Below are positions 50,292-61,554 of a stretch of 64,000 nt of DNA, in pieces. This DNA comes from Streptacidiphilus fuscans (GTDB lineage: Bacteria > Actinomycetota > Actinomycetes > Streptomycetales > Streptomycetaceae), in NCBI RefSeq assembly GCF_015690355.1, contig NZ_JADPRT010000023.1, forward strand, positions 1-64,000, read 5' to 3'. Made by a program: the position numbers and the translations under genes. Numbering within the stretch: the first letter of the stretch is position 1; every line of letters begins with the position of its first letter. Under the pieces are notes generated by a model. It had not been told where the DNA came from, searched no databases, and saw only the letters and a list, made by a program, of their open reading frames with translations.

Positions 50292-53200
50292 ATGGCGCTG
50301 GAGCTCGAACGTGTGGCGGTGGTCAGGGGCGCGGACGGTGCGCAGGGCAGCGGGGTGCTGCTGACCTCGACCTTCCTGCTGAGTGCCGGGCATGTGGTCG
50401 GCAACGCCGAATCGGTCACAGCCGCGGTCAGGGGCGGCACCGGTTGGACCTCGTGCACGGTCGTCGTCCGGGTGGACGACGTGGTGCTCCTCCAGGCCGC
50501 CCGACCACTGGTCGACGGCGAGCTGTCCCCCCTGCCGGTCGCCCGGCCACAAGGACTCATCCCGCTCCCGGGCTGCCACGCGACCGGGTTTCCGGCCGCT
50601 GAGCGCGACGCCCAGGAAACACTCGGCAGTCACCAGGTCACCGGGACCCTGAAGCCGGGCCCCGGGCGTACTCCCGGTCGGCGCATCCTGGAGACCGCCC
50701 ACCGACCTCCGACGCCGTCCAGGCCGTCCGTGCCGTCCATCCCGTCCGCGGGCACCGACTCCCCGTGGGCGGGGCTGTCCGGGGCCGGCGTCTTCCACGG
50801 AACCACCCTGCTCGGCATCGTGACGGCCGATCACAGCCCAGCCCGATGGGGCCACAGCCAACTCGAAGTGCAGGAACTCGACGAGGAGCTGTCGGATGCC
50901 CTGCTCAGGCACGCCTCGAAGGCAACCGTCCTCGTGCCGCCGCCGACGCTCACCGAATCCGAGGCATTCGAGCTCGACTACCGGGAGTCGCTGCACGCTC
51001 AGTACGGCCGGATCCGGATCTTCGGCCTGGACCTCGACGACCGGGTGCGCGACACCGTCGACCGGATGGAGTTGGACACCGCGTACCTGAGCCTGAGTGC
51101 CCACCAGAGTCGGCGCTGGGACATCCTGCCCGAGATCACCGAACGGCGGACCGGCCGGGCGGAGACCTTGCTCGCCGACCGCACGCGAACCCTGCTGCGC
51201 GGCGGGGCCGGCTCCGGCAAGACCACCCTCGTGCAGTGGCTCGCCCTCCATGCCGCGGAGTTGAGCGGATTCGAGGACCGGATCCCCTTCGTGCTCAAGC
51301 TGCGCAGCCTCCACAAGCTCCCGCGTCCAGGAGAGTTCCTCGTCGCGAGCCGCAGTGTGGTGGCGGACAGCGAGCCACGCGGGTGGACCACGGCGGTTCT
51401 CCGTGCAGGACGCGGTCTGCTCCTCGTTGACGGCGTGGACGAGATCCCCGAGAACCGACGCGAAGGCGCCCGGGAATGGCTCTCCGAACTGCTCAGGCTC
51501 TATCCGGGCACGGCAGCGGTCGTCACCGCCCGGCCGTCAGCCGTCCGCTCGGAATGGCTTGCTGCAGACGGCTTCGAGGAGCTGACCCTGCTGCCGATGA
51601 CCGGCGAGGACCGGAAGACTTTCGTCGACTTGTGGCACCGCGCCGCAGGGGCACCGGGCGAACTGCGCGAAGGCCTGCTCCGCACCCTGGACAGGTCCCC
51701 CGCTCTCACCTCGCTCACCGCCAGCCCGCTTCTCTGCGCGATGCTCTGCGCCCTGCACCGCAACCGCAACGGCGCCCTGCCCCAAGGCCGTATGGCCATC
51801 TACGCTGCCGCCCTCAGCATGCTCCTCGCCCGCCGCGACATGGAGCGCCAGGTCGAGGTCGAGCTGAGTGAGGAGGACCACCTGGCGCTGCTCCAGGGGC
51901 TGGCCCACTGGCTGGTCAAGGAGGGCCGGGTCGAGGGCGACCGCGCGGACGCCGTCAACCAGATCCGACGGCTGCAGGGCCACCTGAGCACGGATCTGCG
52001 CGGGCGCTCGGCCGAGTCGCTCTACGCGTACGTGCTGGAGCGGAGCGGACTGCTCTACGAGCCGACGACGGACACCTTCGAGTTCATCCACCGCACCTTC
52101 CAGGACTACCTGGCGGCGAAGGAGTTCAGCGAGGACCGCTCCTTCAACAGCCTGCTCTCGCATGCGGACGACGAACAGTGGGCGGACGTCATCCGGATGA
52201 CCGTCGGCCACTGCGCCCCACGGGACCGGAGCCTGCTGCTCGAAAGGCTGGGTGAGGATCCACGCGACGAGAACCGCGCCCTGCTCGCCGGGAGCTGTCT
52301 CCCGTTCGCTCCGCGTCTCGCTCCGGAGACGCGTGCACTCGTCCTGGATCGGCTGGAGCCGCTGGTGCACACCAGCCGGCTACGGGAACTGGATCGGGTG
52401 GGCGATGACGTACTGACGATCGTCCCGCCGACGATCTGGGCCGAACGCTCCTCGGACTACGCGACCTTGCTCGGACGACTCGGTACCTCCGCCGCTCTGC
52501 GCACCCTGGCCACCGGAATCGACCAGTGCCGGGCCGACAACCGCCTCGACGATCTGACAACGGAGTGGAGATGCTTCGACGCGGCACAGTTTGCGGACCT
52601 GGTGCTGGCGCCACTTCAACCGGCTGAACGACACCTCTTTCTGTCCAGTCGGGAACACCTACGCGAACTGGACAGGCTGGGTTCCTCCGAGGCAGTAACA
52701 CTGTTCGACCTGTCGGCGGCCGACCTGCGCGCACATAAATTGCCCCCCGGGACCTCTCGCGTCTATGTGGTGAACTCGCCAGATCTAGAGGATCTCGAAC
52801 TCCTCAGCCGACACACGACGCTGCGGAAACTGACTCTGAGCAGTTGTCCAGCTCTCAGTGATCTCGGGTGTATCCCGGCGCTCCGCCCGGAATCTCTGAG
52901 CCTGTGGGACCTCCCGGCGGTCCCGACCGAGCACCTTCGAGAGATCGTGCAAGCTTTGGACTCCTGCACCGAGATCTGTCTCGGCCCCGCCGAGGTACGG
53001 GGGCTCGCGGGCCGAACCACACAGCCCGGCGTACGAAGCACCTTCCTCAACGCCCACGGAGAGCCCGGAGAGGACCAGTGGCTCGGCGAGATACTGCAGA
53101 TTTTCCCTGCTCTGGGGCACATCGAACTCCTCCTCACGAACAGTGTCGACTCCTTCGACCTGCGTCCGCTCATCAACACAACGACGTCGATCCGTGTCTC

Positions 53201-53294
53201 CTTCACCCGGGATCGCGAAGAGGAACCACAGTTGACCGGAGGCGACGAGTTGGGGAAGCGCTTGACGGTCCATCGGATGCATGACGGATCATGA
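50292..53294 (+). CDS. trypsin-like protease-NACHT NTPase fusion, copy 1
   Basis: A 1000-residue cytosolic STAND-type protein. Residues about 1-205 are a trypsin-like serine protease: His34 (LSAGHVVG), Asp63 (VDDVVLL), Ser163 (WAGLSGAGVFHG). A linker with the motif AYLSLSAHQSRRW follows. The NACHT NTPase has Walker A LLRGGAGSGKTTL (about 304-311) and Walker B GLLLVDGVDEIP (about 376-384), then TARPSAVRSEWLA and the helical FEFIHRTFQDYLAAKEF. The C-terminus has degenerate leucine-rich repeats (LRKLTLSSCPALSDLGCIPA) and is AT-richer than its surroundings. ATG 50292 is chosen by alignment with copy 2; GTG 50211 is in frame upstream. It overlaps the Trypco2-like gene by 4 nt. Likely a conflict or defence sensor. 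Confidence 0.88.
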   Translation: MALELERVAVVRGADGAQGSGVLLTSTFLLSAGHVVGNAESVTAAVRGGTGWTSCTVVVRVDDVVLLQAARPLVDGELSPLPVARPQGLIPLPGCHATGFPAAERDAQETLGSHQVTGTLKPGPGRTPGRRILETAHRPPTPSRPSVPSIPSAGTDSPWAGLSGAGVFHGTTLLGIVTADHSPARWGHSQLEVQELDEELSDALLRHASKATVLVPPPTLTESEAFELDYRESLHAQYGRIRIFGLDLDDRVRDTVDRMELDTAYLSLSAHQSRRWDILPEITERRTGRAETLLADRTRTLLRGGAGSGKTTLVQWLALHAAELSGFEDRIPFVLKLRSLHKLPRPGEFLVASRSVVADSEPRGWTTAVLRAGRGLLLVDGVDEIPENRREGAREWLSELLRLYPGTAAVVTARPSAVRSEWLAADGFEELTLLPMTGEDRKTFVDLWHRAAGAPGELREGLLRTLDRSPALTSLTASPLLCAMLCALHRNRNGALPQGRMAIYAAALSMLLARRDMERQVEVELSEEDHLALLQGLAHWLVKEGRVEGDRADAVNQIRRLQGHLSTDLRGRSAESLYAYVLERSGLLYEPTTDTFEFIHRTFQDYLAAKEFSEDRSFNSLLSHADDEQWADVIRMTVGHCAPRDRSLLLERLGEDPRDENRALLAGSCLPFAPRLAPETRALVLDRLEPLVHTSRLRELDRVGDDVLTIVPPTIWAERSSDYATLLGRLGTSAALRTLATGIDQCRADNRLDDLTTEWRCFDAAQFADLVLAPLQPAERHLFLSSREHLRELDRLGSSEAVTLFDLSAADLRAHKLPPGTSRVYVVNSPDLEDLELLSRHTTLRKLTLSSCPALSDLGCIPALRPESLSLWDLPAVPTEHLREIVQALDSCTEICLGPAEVRGLAGRTTQPGVRSTFLNAHGEPGEDQWLGEILQIFPALGHIELLLTNSVDSFDLRPLINTTTSIRVSFTRDREEEPQLTGGDELGKRLTVHRMHDGS

Positions 53295-53623
53295 CCTGTA
53301 TGACGAACCCCGAGGACCCCATCGACCTCGCCGACGCGATCACCGCCATCCGGGACCAGTTGGTCGACGCCGCCGGGCGCGGAGCCGGCGCGGACATCGG
53401 CTTCGAAGTCGGGCCGATCGAGCTGGAGTTCACCGTGGCGCTGAAGCGCGACGCGCGGGCCAAGGGCGGGGTGCGGGCGTGGGTGTTCTCCGTCGACGGG
53501 GAGGTGGGCGAAGCGTACGACCGCACCCATCGGGTCGCCGTCACGCTCACGCCGAAGTCCCGCACGACCGGCGGGTCACTGGAGGTTGGCAACCACACGG
53601 CACCGGATCTGTCGGGCTTCTGA
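53291..53623 (+). CDS. small trypsin-co-occurring protein (Trypco2-like)
   Basis: A 110-residue protein without signal peptide or membrane helix: IDLADAITAIRDQLVDA forms an N-terminal helix, then DIGFEVGPIELEFTVALKRD and GGVRAWVFSVDGEV are strands. This is the pattern of the trypsin-co-occurring domain family 2, small proteins predicted to work with trypsin-like peptidases in conflict systems. Its ATG overlaps the stop of the protease-NACHT gene (ATGA), so the two are translationally coupled; ATG 53300 is the other possible start. The second NACHT copy has no such partner. It may hold the protease in check or help its substrate recognition; this is not known. Confidence 0.85.
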   Translation: MTCMTNPEDPIDLADAITAIRDQLVDAAGRGAGADIGFEVGPIELEFTVALKRDARAKGGVRAWVFSVDGEVGEAYDRTHRVAVTLTPKSRTTGGSLEVGNHTAPDLSGF

Positions 53624-53700
53624 CGAAGCCTCAATGCAGAACGACGAGCGCACCGGGTCCCAAGGGGTCCCGGCGCGCTCGCCGTCAGTGCCGGTGATGC

Positions 53701-54660
53701 TCAGCGGACGGTGTAGACGTCCTTGGTCACCAGGCCGGTGAAGCCGTCGTACGCGACCGAGACCGGGATCTCGCCGGCGGTCGCCTTCGTCGCGCCCCAG
53801 CTCACGACGCGGACGCGGACCATCTCCGTCACCGACGAGCCGTTCGCCAGGTGGGCCGGAAGGACCGGCAGGCCGCCGTTGTAGTCACCGAGCTGCACCC
53901 AGTGGCCGTTCTTCCACAGGTCGAAGGCCAGCTCCACGTTCTTCAGCGAGCCGGAGTTGAGCTCGGTGCCGATCCACGGGCTGAGCTGCTCGGCCAGCGG
54001 CTGGCCGGTGCGGTTGGTGAAGGTGACCTGGAGGTCGACCGGCCGCTGGGGCGTCAACGTGCCGTGGCCCTGGACGGTGGTGACGATCGGGCCGCCCGAC
54101 TTCCAGGTGCCGACGCGGAAGTCGAGCGTGCGGCCCACGGAGTTCTTGTAGTTGGCGGTGTCGTCCACGCCGAAGTTGAGCTGGAAGCCGTCGTCGTTGA
54201 TCGGAAAGGCCTTGCCCGCCTCGACCGTGATCTTCCAGGTGTAGGTGGCGTGCGCGGGCAGCTTGAAGTCGCTCCCCCACTGGCCGCCCTTCGGGTAGAA
54301 CGCACCGATGTAGCCGCCGTCCTGGCTGCCGAACATCGACGTCGTGGCCGGTGCGTGCACCGCCTGGACGCCGACCGTGACACCGCCGTACTGCGCCGGG
54401 ATCGCGCCGTGCAGCGAGCCGCCGAGGGCGCCGGTGACCGGCAGGGCCGCGTCGGAGTGGTTGGTGACCGAGAAGTCGAAGGTCTTCGCCACACCGGGCA
54501 GCAGCGGGCCCGCCTGCGCGGCGGTGGACGAGATCGTCAGCGGGCTGCCGACGGTGGCCGGGGTGGCGGCGTTCGCGGTGCCGGGCAGCAGGGCGAGCGC
54601 GCCGGATGCGGCGGCGGCGACGACGGCGACGGCCCCGACGAGACGGTGACGAATGTTCAT
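53701..54660 (-). CDS. secreted beta-rich protein, paralogue B of a NACHT-linked pair
   Basis: A 319-residue exported protein, paralogue of the gene at 49152-50132. Signal peptide: NIRHRLVGAVAVVAAAASGA, cleavage near ANA. Shared segments with paralogue A include AGPLLPG, FSVTNHSD, VHAPATTSMFGSQDGGYIGA, FYPKGGQWGSDFKLPAHATY, TWKITVEAGKAFPINDDGF and VTFTNRTGQPLAEQL. The whole length aligns, with small gaps. No cysteine, no known catalytic motif, no cell-wall anchor. It is divergent from the second protease-NACHT gene and convergent with the Trypco2-like gene. The start ATG 54660 has GGGGGGCCACTC upstream, a weak ribosome site. Confidence 0.8.
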   Translation of the reverse strand: MNIRHRLVGAVAVVAAAASGALALLPGTANAATPATVGSPLTISSTAAQAGPLLPGVAKTFDFSVTNHSDAALPVTGALGGSLHGAIPAQYGGVTVGVQAVHAPATTSMFGSQDGGYIGAFYPKGGQWGSDFKLPAHATYTWKITVEAGKAFPINDDGFQLNFGVDDTANYKNSVGRTLDFRVGTWKSGGPIVTTVQGHGTLTPQRPVDLQVTFTNRTGQPLAEQLSPWIGTELNSGSLKNVELAFDLWKNGHWVQLGDYNGGLPVLPAHLANGSSVTEMVRVRVVSWGATKATAGEIPVSVAYDGFTGLVTKDVYTVR

Positions 54661-54751
54661 GAGTGGCCCCCCAGGCGCATGATGAAGAACGAAAGGATGT
54701 CCGGCGTCCGGCGACTCGACCCCCGACCGCTTCGCTTGCGGTCCGTTCCCC

Positions 54752-54787
54752 GGCGACACGAGAATCTTGGCGCACGGTCGGTATGTG
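54752..54787. promoter_or_regulatory. conserved intergenic motif, cassette 2
   Basis: Counterpart of 50178-50213, with 25 of 36 positions identical and no gap. It lies 92 nt from the secreted gene start and 67 nt from the NACHT start. The rest of this intergenic region is not obviously alike, so the motif stands out. Confidence 0.55.
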
Positions 54788-54853
54788 AAAGATCCGTGAA
54801 CTGTCACCGCTGTGCAACAGCGGTGAGCAGGGCTTTCGGGGGAAGGACGAGGG

Positions 54854-57800
54854 GTGGCGCATCCGCAGCGCGAACGGCTGGCGGTGGTGCTCGGCGCGGG
54901 CGGCCAGGGCAGCGGGTACCTGCTGAATCCGTGGACGGTGGTCACCGCGGCGCACGTCGTGGGCGAGGAGCCGACGGCGCAGGTGGCGATTCCCGGATCC
55001 GGCGGGCCGAAGACGTGCCGGGTGGTGTGGCGACGGCAGGACGACCGGTGCGACGCCGCGCTGTTGGCCGCCGAGGAGGATCTCCTGCCGAGCAACGCGG
55101 TCCGAGGATTCGAACGACTCTCCTGGGGGCTGCTGAACGGTCTCACCGCGCTGGCCGGGGCAGCAGCCGTCGGATTCCCCCAGGTCCAGCGGTCACCCGA
55201 CCGGCGCTTGGACAGCGAGCAGATCGTCGGCACGCTCAAACCCGCCACCGGGCTCGTCAGCGGTCGGCCCGTGTTGGACAGCGAGCACGCGCCCCCGGCC
55301 GCCTCGGCGGACGGCCCGCCCTGGGCAGGGATGTCCGGCGCGCCGGTCTTCCTGGACAACTCCCTGGTGGGGCTGGTCCGTTCGGTGCCGCAGCAGTGGG
55401 GCGAGGCGCGGCTGGAGCTGACCCTCTGCGAGGAGTTCATGCTGCACGTCGAGGTTCGCCGCATCCTTGAGGACAACAACGTCACGTTCACCATGACGTC
55501 CCTCGAGCCGCCCACCGACTCCTTCGAGGACCGCCTGCGCGAGTACCTCGGCCGGGAGTGGGGCAAGGTCCGGATCTACGGCGTCACCCGCTCCGGGCGC
55601 GGGGACGGCGCGTGGCAGCTCGACGTCGCCTACCTCAGCCTCGAACTGGCAAGCAGCGAACGCCCGCAGCGCGAGCTCGGCGACGAGGATCCCGCCCCTG
55701 CGGCCCGGCGCGTGGAGGACGCCCTCGCGCAGCAGCAGCGGATCCTGCTGCGCGGCAACGCCGGGTCCGGCAAGACGACGCTGCTGCAGTGGCTCACCAC
55801 CCGCTCTGCTCGCGACGAACTGCCGGACCAACTGCACCAGTTCAAGGACTGCATCCCGATCCTGCTGAAGCTGCGCACGATCGCCCGCCCCGGGCAGCCC
55901 CTGCCCGGTCCCGAGGAGTTCCTGAAGGCCTCCGGCAATCCCCTGGCCGGTTACCCCGGATCGGAGGGCTGGGTCAGCCGCCGGATGGCCGAGGGCCGGG
56001 TGCTGCTGATGGTTGACGGGATCGACGAGGCGCCCGCGGGCGAACGGCGGCGCGTCCGGGAGTGGTTGACCGGGCTGCTCGCCGCCTATCCCGGGGTCCG
56101 CTGCCTGGTCACCACCCGGCCGTCCGCCGTCCGCGAGGGCTGGCTCGCCGAACTCGGCTTCGCCGAGCTGGACATGCTGCCCATGAGCCGGGGCGACGTG
56201 GCCGCGTTCATCGACCGCTGGCACACCGCCGCTGCGGCTGCGGCGGAAGGGGACGAGGAGCAGCGGGAACGACTCGCCCGTTGGCGCGAGCTGCTCGTCG
56301 ACGCGGTCGGCCGTATCCAGGACCTGGGCCGGCTCGCCGCCAACCCGCTGATGTGCTCGCTGATCTGCGCCCTCAACGCCGACCGGCAGGGCCACCTGCC
56401 GTCCGGCCGGATGGCCCTCTACGACGCGGCGTTGGAGATGCTGCTGGTCCGCCGCGACGAGGAGCGCGGCGTCGACCCGGCGTCGGAGGGGCTGGCGCTG
56501 AGCGAGCTGCAGCAGCAGGCGCTGCTGCAGAAGCTCGCGTACTGGCTGATCCGCAACGGGCAGTCGGAGCTGTCCGAGCACCAGGCGCTGGGCCGGATCG
56601 AGCACGCGCTGCCACAGATGCCGCAGATCCAGGGCGACCCGGGCCGGGTGCTGCGGCAGCTGACGGTCCGCAGCGGCGTGCTGCGTCAACCGGAGCCCGG
56701 AGTGGTCGACTTCGTACACCGCACGTTCCAGGACTACCTCGGCGCGCAGGCGGCGATCGAGGAGGGCGACATCCCGATGCTGGTCGACCACGCGCACGAG
56801 GACCAGTGGGAGGACGTGATCCGCCTCGCCGTAGGCCACGCGCGCCGTCGCGAGCGCGCGGAGCTGCTGGCGCGCATCCTGCGCCGTGCGGAGGAGGAGC
56901 CGCAGCACGCGCACCGGCTGCGGCTGCTCGCCGCCGCCTGCCTGGAGCTCGCGGTCGAGCTGGACCCGGCCGTACGCGAGGCGGTCACGACAGCCGCAGC
57001 GGCGCTGATACCGCCGCGCACGACGGAGGCTGCCAAGGAGCTGGCGGACGCGGGCCCGGTCGTCCTGGAGCTGCTGCCCGGCCCGGAGGGGCTGGACGAC
57101 GCGACCGCCCACGCGGTGGTCGTCTGCGCCACCACGATCGGCACCGAGCGGGCGATCCCGTTGCTCGCCGCCTACGCGGACCATCCCGCGCTGGAAGTGC
57201 GGTCGCAACTCGCCTTCTCCTGGCCGCGGTTCGACACCAGGGAGTACGGACGCGCCGTGGTCGCAAGGCTCGCGGCGCGCGAGGACGTCCGACTGATGGT
57301 GACCAGCAGGGCGGAGGCGGAGTTCCTGGCCACGCTTCCCGCGGTGCACCGGGTGGAGTTCTCCGGCGCTCTGACCGAGGAGACCGTCCGCCTGGTCCCA
57401 CGAACGGATCTGCAGGAGCTGCGGTTCCACGAGAACCCCTACGGCATCGACCTGTCCCTGGTCCACGATGCGCCCACGCTCTCGATGTTCATGCTGCTCA
57501 ACAACACCGGCCGCTTCGACCTCGCACCGTTGGCCAGGACGGCGGTCAAGCGCGTGATCGTCCTGGGCTGTGCGGCCGTGACCGGCCTGGCGGCGCTCGG
57601 GCGGATGACGGCGCTGGAACACCTCAGCCTGGCTGCGATCGGGGCCTCCCAGCGCGGCGAGCTTCACCTGCCGCTGGTTCTGGGAGCGCCCAGACTGGCA
57701 TCACTTCGGCTGATGGCACCCGACCTGACCCCAGCCGACTGGGACACTCTGCGACGTCACCAGCCTCTGACCGATCTGGACCTTGAAGAGCTTGATCTGC

Positions 57801-58066
57801 GCGCCCTGACCGGAATGGCGCCGCTCCCCCAGGTCCACACCCTGCACCTCCGTCGTCACTCGGGCTCGACGGCACTGGACCGGGTGGCGACGACGTTCCC
57901 CGGCCTGCACGCCGTCTGGTTCCACGAAGGCATCCCCGACGTGGAGGGGCTCCGCCCGGAGACCCTGCTCGCGACAACGCACCCCTTTGCTCCGCTCGGG
58001 ACGGAGCGGGTCCCGAGCCCTCGCATCGCCTCCGCGGAGCGGTTCAACTGGTACGTCGTGCTATGA
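54854..58066 (+). CDS. trypsin-like protease-NACHT NTPase fusion, copy 2
   Basis: A 1070-residue paralogue of copy 1. Protease domain about 1-205 with His34 (VVTAAHVVG), Asp67 (RCDAALLAA) and Ser161 (WAGMSGAPVFLDN). Linker motif VAYLSLELASSERPQ. NACHT with Walker A LLRGNAGSGKTTL (about 301-308), Walker B VLLMVDGIDEAP (about 383-392), then TTRPSAVREGWLAE and VDFVHRTFQDYLGAQAA. The C-terminal third has leucine-rich-like repeats (LQELRFHENPYGIDLSLV, TALEHLSLAAIGASQ). GTG 54854 follows GAAGGACGAGGG. No Trypco gene follows; a terminator lies right after the stop. The catalytic triad and nucleotide sites are intact, so both activities are expected. Confidence 0.88.
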   Translation: MAHPQRERLAVVLGAGGQGSGYLLNPWTVVTAAHVVGEEPTAQVAIPGSGGPKTCRVVWRRQDDRCDAALLAAEEDLLPSNAVRGFERLSWGLLNGLTALAGAAAVGFPQVQRSPDRRLDSEQIVGTLKPATGLVSGRPVLDSEHAPPAASADGPPWAGMSGAPVFLDNSLVGLVRSVPQQWGEARLELTLCEEFMLHVEVRRILEDNNVTFTMTSLEPPTDSFEDRLREYLGREWGKVRIYGVTRSGRGDGAWQLDVAYLSLELASSERPQRELGDEDPAPAARRVEDALAQQQRILLRGNAGSGKTTLLQWLTTRSARDELPDQLHQFKDCIPILLKLRTIARPGQPLPGPEEFLKASGNPLAGYPGSEGWVSRRMAEGRVLLMVDGIDEAPAGERRRVREWLTGLLAAYPGVRCLVTTRPSAVREGWLAELGFAELDMLPMSRGDVAAFIDRWHTAAAAAAEGDEEQRERLARWRELLVDAVGRIQDLGRLAANPLMCSLICALNADRQGHLPSGRMALYDAALEMLLVRRDEERGVDPASEGLALSELQQQALLQKLAYWLIRNGQSELSEHQALGRIEHALPQMPQIQGDPGRVLRQLTVRSGVLRQPEPGVVDFVHRTFQDYLGAQAAIEEGDIPMLVDHAHEDQWEDVIRLAVGHARRRERAELLARILRRAEEEPQHAHRLRLLAAACLELAVELDPAVREAVTTAAAALIPPRTTEAAKELADAGPVVLELLPGPEGLDDATAHAVVVCATTIGTERAIPLLAAYADHPALEVRSQLAFSWPRFDTREYGRAVVARLAAREDVRLMVTSRAEAEFLATLPAVHRVEFSGALTEETVRLVPRTDLQELRFHENPYGIDLSLVHDAPTLSMFMLLNNTGRFDLAPLARTAVKRVIVLGCAAVTGLAALGRMTALEHLSLAAIGASQRGELHLPLVLGAPRLASLRLMAPDLTPADWDTLRRHQPLTDLDLEELDLRALTGMAPLPQVHTLHLRRHSGSTALDRVATTFPGLHAVWFHEGIPDVEGLRPETLLATTHPFAPLGTERVPSPRIASAERFNWYVVL

Positions 58067-58067
58067 C

Positions 58068-58104
58068 GAAGGGCCCGGCTCCCCTCGGGGAAACCGGGCC
58101 CTTC
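58068..58104. terminator. bidirectional terminator between NACHT copy 2 and clpC
   Basis: GAAGGGCCCGG (58068-58078) and CCGGGCCCTTC (58094-58104) form a perfect 11-bp stem; a second small stem CCCC/GGGG lies in the loop. It starts 1 nt after the NACHT stop and ends 22 nt before the clpC stop. Confidence 0.85.
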
Positions 58105-58126
58105 CGTTGCCTTACGGCCTAGCGCA

Positions 58127-60640
<2,514 letters not shown>

Positions 60641-61044
60641 CGTTAATCGCTCCTCAGAGCGGTCGGGGCAGTGAGGGAATCCCCTCCCTGTCCTACCGCA
60701 TGCTAGTCCCGGGGGCCGGAACAGCTCCTCACTCCAACCGTCGACACCCGCCAGTGGGGGACCGTGCGACGGCCGACAATGACTCCAACCGAATGCTGCG
60801 GGATGGTGTTCCCGCAGGCCAGGCAGATCCACCTGGAATCGCTACGCCGACGGCGAACGCATCCGCCGACACGCCGCGACGCCACCGCATCCGGCCTCCC
60901 ACATGGGCATTCATACCCTCTGGCGTACCCCGTCCATACCGGGGTGACTCCGTCTGGTGTTCGCCCACCGAGGAATCCAGCGTCGACCCGGTCGGCTCGG
61001 GGTCCAGCCGTAACCGGAATCTGCTGCAAGCAGTTGCTACGAGT
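60641..61044. other. region upstream of clpC
   Basis: A 404-nt stretch between clpC and the SCO3374-type gene. It is open in several frames, including that of the downstream gene from 60700, but encodes no globular-looking sequence. It must carry the clpC promoter; TAGGAC at 60690-60695 (minus strand) is a possible -10. No other element was recognised. Confidence 0.5.
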
Positions 61045-61554
61045 GTGCCCCATTCCGCACACAACACGCAGCCTCGCGACGGGCGGCCTCGTGACACGCA
61101 GCCTCATGACAAGCAGGCCGCGGCTCCCGACGTGGGGAGCTGCGACCTGCTCGGCATGCCGTTCGCTGCAGGGGTGCGGGTGGTGGCCCGGATGGACCGG
61201 CTGGCCCGGCCGACCGGGCCGGTCCTCCTGGTGCGGGACCGGCTGCTGCTGACCGTCCCCGCGGGGGCGGCGGAGCAGCTGTCGGGCCTGCTGTGCTGGC
61301 TGGGCTGGGCCCACCTGGACGGGGTGCTGACGGCCGTTCCGGCCGAGGCCCCGCGTCCCGTCGGCCTACGGCTGCTGCGAGCCGACGCTTCCCCCTGCGG
61401 GGAGCCGTTGGCCCGCCTCGTCGACACCTGCGCGGACGCCTGTGCCCGCGTGCAGCTGGAGCGGCACCGGCGAACGGGGGTGGCTCAGCCGTGGGCCTTC
61501 TCGTACGCCTCACGGACGTTGCTCGGCACCCGGCCGCGCTCGTTGACCTCGTAG
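61045..61554 (+). CDS. SCO3374-type conserved protein
   Basis: A protein found between clpC and lsr2 in Streptomyces and of unknown function. The globular part begins near GSCDLLGMPFAAGVRVVARM and runs through GPVLLVRDRLLLTVPAGAAE, LLCWLGWAHLDGVL and LARLVDTCADACARVQLERH. It ends QPWAFSYASRTLLGTRPRSL. The last 70 nt lie over the 3' end of lsr2 on the other strand, so both strands code there. The start is uncertain: GTG 61045 is my choice; ATG 61156 is shorter and the frame is open to 60700. No signal peptide or known catalytic motif. Confidence 0.65.
   Translation: MPHSAHNTQPRDGRPRDTQPHDKQAAAPDVGSCDLLGMPFAAGVRVVARMDRLARPTGPVLLVRDRLLLTVPAGAAEQLSGLLCWLGWAHLDGVLTAVPAEAPRPVGLRLLRADASPCGEPLARLVDTCADACARVQLERHRRTGVAQPWAFSYASRTLLGTRPRSLTS

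Noticed and set aside
49152-58066. The NACHT region as a prophage or integrative element
   Set aside because: No integrase, attachment repeat, tRNA target or phage structural gene flanks it, and clpC and the diiron gene on either side are normal chromosome.
60641-60740. SigR, CtsR or ClgR control site of clpC
   Set aside because: The GGGGATTCCC palindrome looked like a -35 for SigR, but there is no GTT at the right distance, and no heat-shock repeat is seen.
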